Origin: Puccinia triticina
Taxonomy: Eukaryota; Basidiomycota; Pucciniomycetes; Pucciniales; Pucciniaceae
Reading direction: 5' to 3'
NCBI RefSeq assembly: GCF_026914185.1
Contig: NC_070561.1
Location: 3,596,001 to 3,660,000, forward strand
Length of the DNA stretch: 64,000 nt
The position numbers were made by a program, and so were the translations under genes. Below are positions 55,101-64,000 of this stretch, piece after piece (the first letter of the stretch is position 1; every line of letters begins with the position of its first letter). The notes under the pieces were generated by a model. It ran no database searches, was not told where the DNA came from, and saw only the letters and a list, made by a program, of their open reading frames with translations.

Positions 55101-55303
55101 CCTAGGGAAGGACCAGCGATTCGGTGAAGTGGAGCAAATTTTCCAATCGGAACAAACAGCTGGGAAAACTTGGTTGATCGTGAAACCATTCAAGGAAGTG
55201 GGACGGGAGGAAGATCCATACAAGGATTACCCAGATCTCAACTGCCGCTGTGGTAGACGCTTTAGTTCTGGATGGAAAAATTCAAAAATTTCTAGTTTAC
55301 ATA
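52137..55303 (+). pseudogene. Tnp2-type (CACTA / En-Spm) transposase pseudogene
   Basis: Exons 52137-52343 and 52409 onward join in phase (GTGAGT...CCCAG). The frame then meets TGA 52679-52681 and TAA 52709-52711, continues open to 54701, and a third intron (GTTAGT...TTTAG, to 54784) leads to DDIPKTLMKEWHINSTF. The second large block has FGIIPGPNEPSLDEVNHLLRP, FPLIADLPALRKVAGFGSH, CSFCMLSKHEI and ELMHALILGDLKDH, features of the Tnp2 transposase family of CACTA elements. A disordered insertion with basic residues lies near 53850-54180. The TGA fits a former TGG codon. No CACTA termini were found. The 3' end is cut by the LTR of Ty3 element 2 near 55304. Confidence 0.8.
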
Positions 55304-55456
55304 TGTAGTGTTACATTACACCATCTTTTGATACACACACTCCCTTCAGTTTACATACACAGTTTTACAAAACTGCATGTATATAGCTTACATACTACCC
55401 TTTTACATATATATGTGGCTGCGTAGCAACCAGCCAGCCTCATATGCAGCTGTGTA

Positions 55457-55533
55457 GCAACCACAAGCCACTTATTACAGTAACCCAGCAACCACAAGCC
55501 ACTTATTACAGTAACCCAGCAACCACAAGCCAC
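55457..55533. repeat. 31-bp tandem repeat, 2.5 copies, in the LTR
   Basis: GCAACCACAAGCCACTTATT plus 11 more bases at 55457-55487 and 55488-55518, with a partial third copy to 55533. It lies upstream of the TATA box, where enhancer repeats of LTRs commonly sit. Confidence 0.85.
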
Positions 55534-55802
55534 ATTAATAAAGCGGCATAGTAACCATGGGGCTGTGCAAGTCAATCAAGCAGACTACACAGCAATACAG
55601 AAAGCTGTGCAGGTCACTTGAGAAGACTCCATAGCAACCAGAGGGCTGTGTAAGCCACACTTGTAACTAGATCACCAGCTAAATTTGCTCATGTATACAC
55701 TGCCACACTGTACATAGCTGTATTTGCACAGCACTTGTAAAGGCACACCAGCCAAAACCCCTCATGTACATAGACCACCAGCATAAATGCCTCACATTTT
55801 CC

Positions 55803-55810
55803 TATATAAG
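55803..55810 (+). promoter_or_regulatory. TATA box in the element 2 LTR
   Basis: TATATAAG followed by GAGGGGCTCTCTC. The same arrangement appears on the minus strand of the solo LTR near 35733-35743. Confidence 0.65.
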
Positions 55811-56122
55811 GAGGGGCTCTCTCTTCCTTTTCCCCCCATCCATCCACGGAAGGAGATCATTCCCCCCACGAGATTCAAATAAATTGTCACCCTCACACTC
55901 TCCGCCACATACTAAAATACTAGCTTTATATTTTGAAATACACAGTCCATTGTGAGCCACTTGTGAGAAAATTATTCAACTACACTAGACCACTGTCTTC
56001 TTGCTTCCAGCCTAGCTGGGGGTGTTGTCAGTCTTTGTCTTTCAGAGAAGCAGGGGTTTCCCCACACATACTTCTCTAAATTCAGCCATAAGAGGTGCAA
56101 ACCGCTTTTGGAGTCTCACAAC

Positions 56123-56140
56123 TGGTGTCCCAACAGTGGC
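56123..56140 (+). promoter_or_regulatory. Primer binding site, element 2
   Basis: TGGTGTCCCAACAGTGGC, the same 18 bases as at 14435-14452, two bases after the LTR. Confidence 0.8.
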
Positions 56141-56584
56141 TTAGTTAGTTGAATATTTTCTTCAAGCATAAATTGGTATTATCAGTTGTTATATTATTGT
56201 TACTTTGAAAACCAGACTTCCATTACAAAAAACCTCGTATTTTTTTGAAAGATCATTGAATTACAAAAAAGAGCAACTCTAAAAACATATAAAATTAGAT
56301 AAATTTGGATATACTAAAAGCTTTTGTAGTACTCTCTAGACAAACCATTTGTTTCAGGCTAGCTATTCCTTTGCAGTGAGTACTGGGGAATAAGCTAGAT
56401 TTTATATTAGTTAAGGATAAATCAGATCTGCCCTGGTTAAAGAGAACCAGAGACTATCAGTTTATTATATTTTTTTGATCATTAGGATCTTCAATATTGT
56501 CTAGCAGTCTACATCAACTTCTATTATAAACCAAAAATACTTTTTTTTATATTTTTTTACAGGAACCTCTTATTTTGAAGAACA

Positions 56585-59110
56585 ATGTCTTATACTATAC
56601 CAGGAGATTTGGATGGAAGTATGGCAGACCAAGGAAACACTAGTATGACAATAGATCAGCCACATTTTATGCAGACTAACAAACATAGAAGTACATCAGT
56701 ACCTGGAAAGGCAAGAGGAACAGCTTTTGCGTCAGGATCTGGAGCACCTTCAACCTCGGCTGCAGACATGGCAGAAAGATTATTCAAGACAATAACACCC
56801 ACAAGATATCGCATAAAACCCCAGACACAAACTGAACTCAAAACACCGGAAATAATTCAACCCAACATTACACGTGAAAAGAAGACAAAAGTCGTCAAGA
56901 TTGAGAATGACACCCTCAAATTTGAAGGAGAAAAGTTAAAAACTTTCTTATCACGTTACGAGAGGACAGCAGAAGCATGTGGTGCCAGCGACTGGGACAT
57001 GGTGATGCAAATTGACAAGTTTGTGGTTGGCGAGGAACTCAAAGAAGAACTGGAAAACCTGGACGGCTACGTTGAGCGTGATTGGGAACAGCTGAAGGAA
57101 AGTATGAAGGAAGTTTGGGGAGACTTTTACGTCCAAATTAAGTATACCATACATGACCTCCGCACCCTGTCTGAAGAACTTGCCAAGAAAGGAGGATTAA
57201 AAGACTTACACGAATACAGGGAATTTGTTTCAAAGTTCATGATGATTGTGAAATACCTTGTGACAAATGAACATATTACCTCACAAAAAGATGTAGTCTA
57301 TTTGTTTCTGGCAGCCTTCTCCACAGAATCACAAACAAACATCAAGCGAGAATTAATCAAGGGAAACAAGATCACATACGGGAAGGACGGTTACTGCAAA
57401 CCACCAGAGCTTAAGGATCTCATCAACTTCAGTGAAATGGAAATGAAGGCCGGGGCCCAGGACACATTTGGATACGGAGGCGCCTTTACCGAAGCTAATT
57501 GTGTGATGCAAAAGTCACTAGATGCAAAGAAAGGATCTGAACAAGGCAAAATCCTCCGTCAGAAGATGATTTCAGAGAACCCTGCTGGTGCTCTAGAAGA
57601 AAAGGTTGAAGATATTGCCAAGGGTATCCTATCTCTAGCCCAGAAACTGGAGAAAATTCCGACAACTGCTGGCAGAGAATTCAATCGAGATGCGGGACCA
57701 TCCGGAAAAGCCTTATATGAATCTAGGTCTCCTATTTGCTATTACTGTAGCAAAGAAGGGCACACACTTCCCAAATGTTTCTTATTAGCAGAGGATGAAA
57801 AACAAGGACTGGTACGGCGAATTGGACGTGATTTCCACTTACCAAATGGGGACAAAATTCCATATGACCCAGCTCGCCCCATCCGAACGGTAGTTGCCGG
57901 TGCTTCAGTTGACCCAAAAATGAAGCAATTATCTGCTCAGTTAGCCTCTTTTGGACCAGCCACTTTTCCAAATAACATTCCGGTACCCGAAGCTAAAACA
58001 ATATTAAAGAAGGAAAAAGAAGCCCAACCTTCTCGAGACATTGTTTCCTCTGTTGGGATTATTCACTGGAAAGACTGGAAAGCACCAACCACCGGAGCCA
58101 AAAACTTCATAAGCCAGCTTCCTTTAAGTTCAAATGGGGTACAAAGCCGAGGTGGAGGGTTCTCTGGACGGAAGGAGCCTGAAATAATCCCCAAATCTGG
58201 TGGACCCTTCGAGATTCTGACAAAGCATATGGAAGATAACCGAATGGATGTGGACCGCATAGAAACTCCGGAAGTGGCCACCAAGAAGCCTAAACCAAGA
58301 GCAGGAGCATCAAAAACCGAAAATGCTGTTGCAAATGAAATTGATAATGCTCAGTTTTCAGTCACATTTTCTCAGCTCAGTAATATGGCTCCTAGATTTA
58401 CAGAGGAAATGATCAAACGGCTATCAGAACGGTTACCACAAAAATCTGGTACTACAACCTATCTATCTTCAGAACCCCAAACAGAAGCAGAAAAAAACCT
58501 TTTGTCGGCATCTATGAAGCTAAATGAGGATAAACAGGGACTTGATGGTTCCAGTTTTTACAGTTGCGCCCTGGGCTTTATCAACACTAAATTAGGAAAC
58601 CAGAATATAAATTTCTTGGTTGACTCGGGGTCTATGGTCAACATGATCCCAGAAGGTTTGGCATTTCATTTAGGTCTAGAAATTACTCACATAGAGATTC
58701 CTTTGTCTGGTGTAGGAGGAGAACAGTGCAATATCACTGGAGTTGTGGAATTCTGCCCAATAACCATTGGGAGCTTTTCAGGACCTATCCACCTCTTTAC
58801 AGCAATCAAGGCAACCTTGCCTATTCTTGGAAGACCTTTTTTGTTTGACAATAAATGTCAGCTGGAGTATTATTCACAAGGAGAGGTACTCACCTTCCAA
58901 GGCCATAAGGAAAGAAGAGTGCAAATCACTTTGGCAAAGGCATTTGAAGGATACGGGTGGGAAAAGAGGAAACAGTGTCTTGACAAACCCCTGACCACCG
59001 GCTGTCTTTTCAAGTTGGAAAATCCTCAAACTACAGGTGAAATTTCGAGCAAATTTAGTGAGACAGCCTGTGACGCTCTTGAAAAACTCAAGAGTCAGCC
59101 TTTTTTATAA
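56585..59110 (+). CDS. Ty3 Gag-protease polyprotein, element 2
   Basis: 841 codons from ATG 56585 to TAA 59108-59110, unbroken. A capsid-like helical region covers about 110-320. The CCHC knuckle is CYYCSKEGHTLPKC near residue 385. A long linker contains acidic patches. The retropepsin near 665-760 has FLVDSGSMVNMIPEG (catalytic Asp 680) and LPILGRPFLFDN. Layout and length match element 1, but sequence similarity is modest, so the two are separate families of one lineage. The last codons are CCT TTT TTA TAA, giving TTTTTTA at 59101-59107 immediately before the stop. Confidence 0.92.
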   Translation: MSYTIPGDLDGSMADQGNTSMTIDQPHFMQTNKHRSTSVPGKARGTAFASGSGAPSTSAADMAERLFKTITPTRYRIKPQTQTELKTPEIIQPNITREKKTKVVKIENDTLKFEGEKLKTFLSRYERTAEACGASDWDMVMQIDKFVVGEELKEELENLDGYVERDWEQLKESMKEVWGDFYVQIKYTIHDLRTLSEELAKKGGLKDLHEYREFVSKFMMIVKYLVTNEHITSQKDVVYLFLAAFSTESQTNIKRELIKGNKITYGKDGYCKPPELKDLINFSEMEMKAGAQDTFGYGGAFTEANCVMQKSLDAKKGSEQGKILRQKMISENPAGALEEKVEDIAKGILSLAQKLEKIPTTAGREFNRDAGPSGKALYESRSPICYYCSKEGHTLPKCFLLAEDEKQGLVRRIGRDFHLPNGDKIPYDPARPIRTVVAGASVDPKMKQLSAQLASFGPATFPNNIPVPEAKTILKKEKEAQPSRDIVSSVGIIHWKDWKAPTTGAKNFISQLPLSSNGVQSRGGGFSGRKEPEIIPKSGGPFEILTKHMEDNRMDVDRIETPEVATKKPKPRAGASKTENAVANEIDNAQFSVTFSQLSNMAPRFTEEMIKRLSERLPQKSGTTTYLSSEPQTEAEKNLLSASMKLNEDKQGLDGSSFYSCALGFINTKLGNQNINFLVDSGSMVNMIPEGLAFHLGLEITHIEIPLSGVGGEQCNITGVVEFCPITIGSFSGPIHLFTAIKATLPILGRPFLFDNKCQLEYYSQGEVLTFQGHKERRVQITLAKAFEGYGWEKRKQCLDKPLTTGCLFKLENPQTTGEISSKFSETACDALEKLKSQPFL
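59101..59107 (+). promoter_or_regulatory. Candidate -1 ribosomal frameshift site, element 2
   Basis: T TTT TTA in the gag frame, directly followed by the TAA stop. The pol frame is -1 and open from 59083, so the two frames overlap only at 59083-59110, with the heptamer inside. Confidence 0.78.
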
Positions 59111-62100
59111 ATAAGGGTACTCCCTTAAAAGGAGTAACCTCAATACCAACCGTTGAGATTAATTCTGGAGTACCTGCTTGCAAAGGTTGGACACACAATA
59201 TTTCATCTAAATTATCTTCTCTATATAATTCTACAAAACAAAAATTAACAAAAACAGAAAATAAAACTACTAATCACTTGAGTTGTTTCAGAAGCTTTCT
59301 TTCCTTTGGAAATGTACTAACACAAGAAATAAAAGAAGATTTTCAATTCTCTGGATCTGACAAGAGTTTCAAAGACTTACTTGGAAGGGGTTTTGGAGCT
59401 AATGCACAGGCGGAAATATGCAAAAACTGGCAGGACGGACGAGTATGGTGTATGACTAAATACAAACCAGTTGGAAAAAAAGTCAAGCCTGTAAACAAAC
59501 CAATGCCTCAAGCAATAAACCCACCTCTCAAACGCCCACCACTTTCAAGAGACCCGTACAAAACACCACTTACTCCATTTCCACCAGAATTCCAGGAAAC
59601 CACCAAGATAACAGAAGAAAGACTCAAAGTTGTAAACTTTGGACCAGTAGGATGGCTGTATCCAGAAGAGCTAAAGCTTTTTAAAAATGTTATAGTCATC
59701 CGTGAAAAAGCTTTAGCATTCAATGAAGCTGAGCGCAGTCTTCTGAAGCACTCATATGGACTACCTTATGTTATCCCAGTAGTAGAACATATTCCTTGGC
59801 AGAAAAAACCTATTCCCATTCCTGCAGCAATAAAAGAAGAGTTCACAGAATTAGTTCGTGAAAGAGTTGAGACGGGTCTATATGAGCAGTCCACTTCCAG
59901 TTATTCAAGTCCTGTATTTTGTGTTGCCAAACACAATGGCCGCTTGCGGATTGTCCACGACCTTCAAGAAATGAACCGAGTCACAATACGCGATGCAGGG
60001 CTCCCACCAGCTACGGAAGAATTTGTAGAGTCTTTCTCGGGACGTGCATGCTACGGCTTGGGCGACATTATGGGTGGCTATGATGAGCGGGAATTAGCTG
60101 AAGAATCTCGACCTCTCACAACTTTTGACACCCCACTAGGACGTTTTCAACTTACACGTCTACCTCAAGGGGCAACAAATTCAGTTGCAGTATACCAAGC
60201 TCAGATGATGTGGATCCTCCAAGACGAAATCCCAGAGAGTGTTGGAGTTTTCATTGATGATGGCGGCATCAAAGGCCCACGGACAGACTATGGCGGTGAA
60301 GTTCTTAAGGAAAATCCAGGAATACGGCGCTTTATTTGGGAATATGCCATTCTTTTAGAACGTGTATTGTTCAGAATTGAAGAAGCTGGCCTCACAATAT
60401 CAGGAAAGAAATTTGCCTGTTGCGTACCAGCCTTGGATATTGTTGGTCATGTAGTCTGCAAGGAAGGACGTAAAGTATCTGCAAAAAAGAAAAATAAGGT
60501 ACTAACCTGGCCAACCCCAGCAAATGTAACTGATCTTAGAGGATTTCTGGGGATTGTCACCTACGTCAGAATGTTCATTCAAAACCTATCCGAAATAGCA
60601 GCACCCCTCCGAAAGCTTACACACAAGAGCCAAGAATGGGAATGGACTGACCAATGTGAGGAGGCTTTCCAGAAGCTAAAATGGAAAGTAGGAGAAGATA
60701 TTGTCCTCAAAAAGCTTGACTACTCAAAAGATGCAGGCATAATCATTTTGGCGGTGGACTCAAGTTTCATTGCTGCAGGAGCAGTACTCAGCCAACAAGA
60801 GTTAGTAACAGGTCTGAACAGACCAGTATTATACGAATCTATTGTATTTTCTCCTGTAGAATCTAGATACTCCCAGCCCAAGTTAGAACTCTGTGGAGTT
60901 GCTCGAATTCTCAAAAAGCTACAAACGGTTCTCTGGGGTCAACACTTTGAGCTGCAAGTAGATGCTAAGTCCTTAATTGAGATGATCAACTCACCATCTT
61001 TGCCCAATGCTCCAATGACACGATGGGTAGCATTCATTCAATTATTTTCCTTTGAGCTGGTACACAAGCCTGGGAAAACCTTCACAATGCCGGATGGACT
61101 TTCTCGCCGACCTTTAGGACCCGATGAGGACGAATACTACAAGGACACAGATGACTTTGATGAGGACGAACCCGTAATCAGGGCCTGCTTTCAAACCTTG
61201 ACAGCACATTTTGCTACAGAAGAGATCAAAGATTGGGAAAGCCCAGGATACTGGTTAGACATGAAGCGTTACTTACAAACTCTTAGAAAACCAGAATCTA
61301 TGGAGAAGGACCAGTTTCTGAAACTCCGGAGGAAGTCAATCAATTACTTTGTAAAGGATTCAAAGCTCATGAAAAGAAATTCACCCACAGCTCAAATGGT
61401 GATCTTCAACTCTGATTTTCAATCACGCCTTCTGAAGATGGTCCATGAAGATCTAGGTCATAGAGGAGTGGAAGAAACATACCAACGCCTTGTATGCCGG
61501 TTTTGGTGGCCCAGCTTAAAGAAGCAAGTTAAGAAATGGGTTAAGAGCTGTGACGCCTGTCAAAAACGTGACCCCACAATACCCCGTGAAGTCAGAAATC
61601 CCACTGGAGAAAGTTTCCTTTTTGGAAGAGTTGCCCTGGACGCCTGTCATATCAAAGCCGGAAGATTTAAATACTTAATTGTAGCTCGTGATGATCTTTC
61701 TGGTTGGGTAGAGGCAACAGCACTTGTAAACCTTACATCAGCATCTGTTTCCAAGTTCCTCCTGGAGAATTGGGTCTATAAGTTTGGCTCGATAAAGACA
61801 GTTACCACTGACAATGGTCCAGAATTCAAAGATGAGTTTATTGAAGCAGTCAAGCAAATTGGGGCAACCCTTCGACCAACTACCCCATATTATCCAGAAG
61901 GGAACGGGATGATTGAAAGGGGACACAGACCAATTAAAGATGCCCTTGTCAAAATGTGTGGCGAGTCTGGTGGAAAATGGAAAGATCTTTTACCCTTAGT
62001 TTTGTTTGCAGACCGTATTTCCACAAAGCGGTCAACCGGTTATTCACCCTACGAGATAGTCTTTGGCAAGAAAGCAGTTTTACCTGTGGATATAGAAGCG

Positions 62101-62565
62101 GAAACTTATCTTGGAGTTGATTGGTCGGAAGTCAACACCACAGCAGAATTACTGGAGGCCAGGACCAGGCAACTAGAACAGCGGGATGAGATGCTTCAAG
62201 AAGCCCATCAGAAGTTATTGAAGTCACGTGAAGATTCAGTACGGTACTGGGACAGAAGACTGGCATCAAAATTAAGGGATCCTTTGGAGCCAGGCACATT
62301 AGTCCTTACCTATAACAAAAGTCTGGAAGATCAGTGGGGAAAATTATTTTCACACCGTTGGAATGGGCCCTATAGGATCATAAGACAGGTTGAAAAAGGT
62401 GCTTACGTCTTAGAAGAATTGGATGGTACTGAATTAAAGAGGAAGTATGCGGCATCCCACATCAAAAGATATTTTCCTCGGGGCAGATCGCTACAAGAGC
62501 TAGAGGAAGATGCAATGGATGTAGACGAGGAAGAGTCTACAGAAATTTCTGATAATGATGAATAG
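59107..62565 (+). CDS. Ty3 Pol: reverse transcriptase, RNase H, integrase, element 2
   Basis: Open from 59083 to TAG 62563-62565; the first plausible codon after frameshifting is at 59107, and no ATG is needed. Residues counted from 59278. Reverse transcriptase active site VFIDDGG has Asp 327 and 328, with Phe-Ile before DD. RNase H has VDSSFIAAGAV and LELCGVARIL. The integrase zinc finger ends CDACQKR. The D,D35E core has Asp 788, Asp 845 and Glu 880. The GPY-like WNGPYRIIRQ is followed by an acidic tail (MDVDEEESTEIS). Reverse transcriptase and integrase are closely similar to element 1. No break is visible. Confidence 0.93.
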   Translation: MNKGTPLKGVTSIPTVEINSGVPACKGWTHNISSKLSSLYNSTKQKLTKTENKTTNHLSCFRSFLSFGNVLTQEIKEDFQFSGSDKSFKDLLGRGFGANAQAEICKNWQDGRVWCMTKYKPVGKKVKPVNKPMPQAINPPLKRPPLSRDPYKTPLTPFPPEFQETTKITEERLKVVNFGPVGWLYPEELKLFKNVIVIREKALAFNEAERSLLKHSYGLPYVIPVVEHIPWQKKPIPIPAAIKEEFTELVRERVETGLYEQSTSSYSSPVFCVAKHNGRLRIVHDLQEMNRVTIRDAGLPPATEEFVESFSGRACYGLGDIMGGYDERELAEESRPLTTFDTPLGRFQLTRLPQGATNSVAVYQAQMMWILQDEIPESVGVFIDDGGIKGPRTDYGGEVLKENPGIRRFIWEYAILLERVLFRIEEAGLTISGKKFACCVPALDIVGHVVCKEGRKVSAKKKNKVLTWPTPANVTDLRGFLGIVTYVRMFIQNLSEIAAPLRKLTHKSQEWEWTDQCEEAFQKLKWKVGEDIVLKKLDYSKDAGIIILAVDSSFIAAGAVLSQQELVTGLNRPVLYESIVFSPVESRYSQPKLELCGVARILKKLQTVLWGQHFELQVDAKSLIEMINSPSLPNAPMTRWVAFIQLFSFELVHKPGKTFTMPDGLSRRPLGPDEDEYYKDTDDFDEDEPVIRACFQTLTAHFATEEIKDWESPGYWLDMKRYLQTLRKPESMEKDQFLKLRRKSINYFVKDSKLMKRNSPTAQMVIFNSDFQSRLLKMVHEDLGHRGVEETYQRLVCRFWWPSLKKQVKKWVKSCDACQKRDPTIPREVRNPTGESFLFGRVALDACHIKAGRFKYLIVARDDLSGWVEATALVNLTSASVSKFLLENWVYKFGSIKTVTTDNGPEFKDEFIEAVKQIGATLRPTTPYYPEGNGMIERGHRPIKDALVKMCGESGGKWKDLLPLVLFADRISTKRSTGYSPYEIVFGKKAVLPVDIEAETYLGVDWSEVNTTAELLEARTRQLEQRDEMLQEAHQKLLKSREDSVRYWDRRLASKLRDPLEPGTLVLTYNKSLEDQWGKLFSHRWNGPYRIIRQVEKGAYVLEELDGTELKRKYAASHIKRYFPRGRSLQELEEDAMDVDEEESTEISDNDE

Positions 62566-63039
62566 ACCTTTGCTCCTGAGTAGGAGGGTAAACTGCTTAC
62601 AATTGCATACATTGCTCAGTTTCCATTGAACTTAGTCTCTCATTTATACATACCTGGCCAAGATTATAAATATTCTATATGCATATTGATCCCCATCACA
62701 GTTTTTTTTAAGTTAGGGGAGGTTCCTAGTCATTTCTGAAACACTGTTTTGAGTCAAGATATTTTTTATGACTTACATATGCACTTTTATATATAAAAGA
62801 CAAAAATTTTGATGCAGAGTAGGCTGCAGTTTCTTTTGTATGCTGAGGGTATGGGTGGGCACATCAAAGTTCAAATTATTTTTTTTCTCTTCAATGACAA
62901 GACTTACTTAAGTATATAATTTTATCTCACTTGAAACTCTCACTTGGGTTCAAATTAGGAGAAAAACTAAAACTTAATTGCTTAATAAAAGAAAAAAAAA
63001 AAAAACTCATTTTTTTTCGTCACCAAAGCTGACAATTGG
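62566..63039. other. Element 2 region after pol
   Basis: AT-rich, no gene. AAGTTAGGGGAGG at 62710-62722 is a weaker polypurine-tract-like sequence. Confidence 0.45.
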
Positions 63040-63069
63040 TTGGGGACAACCAATAAGTTGGGGGAGGGG
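63040..63069 (+). promoter_or_regulatory. Polypurine-tract-like sequence, element 2
   Basis: TTGGGGACAACCAATAAG then TTGGGGGAGGGG closely matches the sequence before the 3' LTR of element 1. However, the bases that follow do not match the element 2 5' LTR, so either this is not the used tract or the 3' end is rearranged. Confidence 0.5.
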
Positions 63070-63430
63070 AGAGAGAAAAAGAGAATACAATTTTTTTTTT
63101 TTTTTTTTTTTGGATTTTTTTGTTTAGTTGATAAGACAGAAGAGAATCATTTTTTTCGTTCAGAGGTCCGTTTCGCGGGTCGTGACAAAGAAGAAAAGAA
63201 AAAGTTTTTTGGGCTAAACATTCAGTACATAGTGTCGTATGGGTATTGACTAAAAAATGAGAAGAAAAGACACTGGTGATCAGTCAATAGCAACAAGGGA
63301 TCAATGAAAGTCAAGAAAATAAACTTATTGTGTTTTGAATAATTCTTGGACATTTGGTTAATCCCCCCCTCCATCACAAAAACACCAACTTCACTTGATG
63401 TATGCCAAAAATGGGGTTCACTCACAGATT

Positions 63431-64000
63431 CTACTCATACCCAGCTACCAGTGCCTCCCAGACCCCATAAGTGTAGCTTTTGGACTTTCCGGTGCAGAAC
63501 TGATTTTGGAAAAGTGTCCAAGCTTTTTTCAAAACACAATACTTGTGTCCATAAAAGACCCAGAACCAATCACCTGCAAAAGCAAGAGCCTCATCGATCT
63601 CGTTTGCGGCTTCGAAGTCCGGATGTCCGACCGGGAATGTCGCGAGAAATCGAGTAAGAACCTGACAGAGACGGTTGAATGCGTCCCCAAACGCGTTGAG
63701 TGGATCGAGCATCGGAAGTGGAGGTTCTGGACGAAACTGCATCCGGGGAGCATCTGGAATGACTGGAATATCTTCGACTAAAAGTGAAAACGATAAAAAA
63801 AAAGGGATGTTAATAAGCATCAGTTGAGTAAAAAGATGTTCATATATGATGTTTAGCAATGGAAAGGGTACGTACCAGGAGGAAGGCGATGGTTCGCATC
63901 AATATCCATCAGGATCGACCCTCGATCCTCCGACATTTCTTCATCGGTGTCGTCGATCCCAGATTCACTCCCAAGCAGGTAGACCATGTGCGAAAGAGGG
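63431..64000 (-). CDS. Antisense spliced gene downstream of element 2 pol, cut by the window end
   Basis: On the minus strand an exon from beyond 64000 to about 63875 encodes an acidic piece (GSESGIDDTDEEMSEDRGSI...). A GTACGT donor near 63874 and a TTTTAG acceptor at about 63779 join it in frame to VEDIPVIPDAPRMQF, a helical part with FGDAFNRLCQVLTRFLATF, and onward to the stop near 63431. Position and strand parallel the antisense gene of element 1. I see no clear homology between the two and recognise no family. Confidence 0.45.

Larger units (their letters stand above)
55304..56120 (+). repeat. 5' LTR of Ty3 element 2
   Basis: About 817 bp from TGTAGTG to CTCACA. The right end is set by the primer binding site two bases later; the left end is inferred from the TG start and from where the transposase frame breaks off. 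It includes a TATA box (TATATAAG, 55803-55810) and a 31-bp tandem repeat at 55457-55533. Confidence 0.7.

Overview
The window is transposon-dominated DNA from a eukaryote with short GT-AG introns of about 55-100 nt. The mix of Ty3 and Ty1/copia retrotransposons, a Tnp2 (CACTA-type) transposase, an Ac-like hAT and an OTU-like protease fits a repeat-bloated basidiomycete. A rust fungus (Pucciniales) is my best guess, but this is inference from family resemblance and no species marker was seen. I see no intact ordinary host gene. Host-like coding is limited to a SNF2 helicase with two in-frame stops, a broken MutS-homologue (MSH) fragment, and a few unassigned segments.

Layout. 1-1470: 3' part of an hAT transposase gene and its terminal region. 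2053-2683: Tc1/mariner-type MITE with TA target duplication. 4171-5318: decayed copia gag-protease fragment. 5319-8410: mosaic of repeat fragments. 8418-9557: 3-bp-TSD foldback element carrying a palindromic CCGGTCATCGAG array. 9728-11328: solo LTR, itself hit by a 7-bp-TSD element. 13501-24472: complete Ty3 element with paired 932-bp LTRs. 24898-25462: MSH-like fragment. 26623-28320: large foldback element carrying a second CCGGTCATCGAG array. 29909-30603 and 33235-33701: two further 7-bp-TSD elements made largely of TAGCG motifs. 35090-36800: third palindromic array, split by a solo LTR. 39071-40234: OTU-like protease. 41258-43535: SNF2-like helicase, with an unassigned convergent gene after it. 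46653-51994: complete copia element (identical LTRs, perfect TSD, minus strand). 52137-55303: Tnp2 transposase pseudogene. 55304 onward: second Ty3 element, whose 3' LTR is not in the window.

Most notable observations. (1) A group of short non-autonomous elements has related termini (CARCRNTG... running into TACGYTA) and 7-bp target duplications; each interior is saturated with one short motif (TAGCG, GTAAC or GTATT). (2) Dense palindromic CCGGTCATCGAG arrays are carried inside two mobile elements of different type. (3) Both Ty3 elements place the -1 slippery heptamer TTTTTTA just before the gag stop, share an 18-nt primer binding site, and have a spliced antisense reading frame downstream of pol. 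(4) Two Ty3-sized LTR units are flanked by the palindromic 4-bp duplication CCGG. (5) A related empty site at 32615-32815 fixes the boundaries of two nested insertions near 8.4-11.3 kb. (6) Older genes are broken mostly by stops explicable as CGA-to-TGA or TGG-to-TGA, whereas the youngest retroelements keep long open frames.
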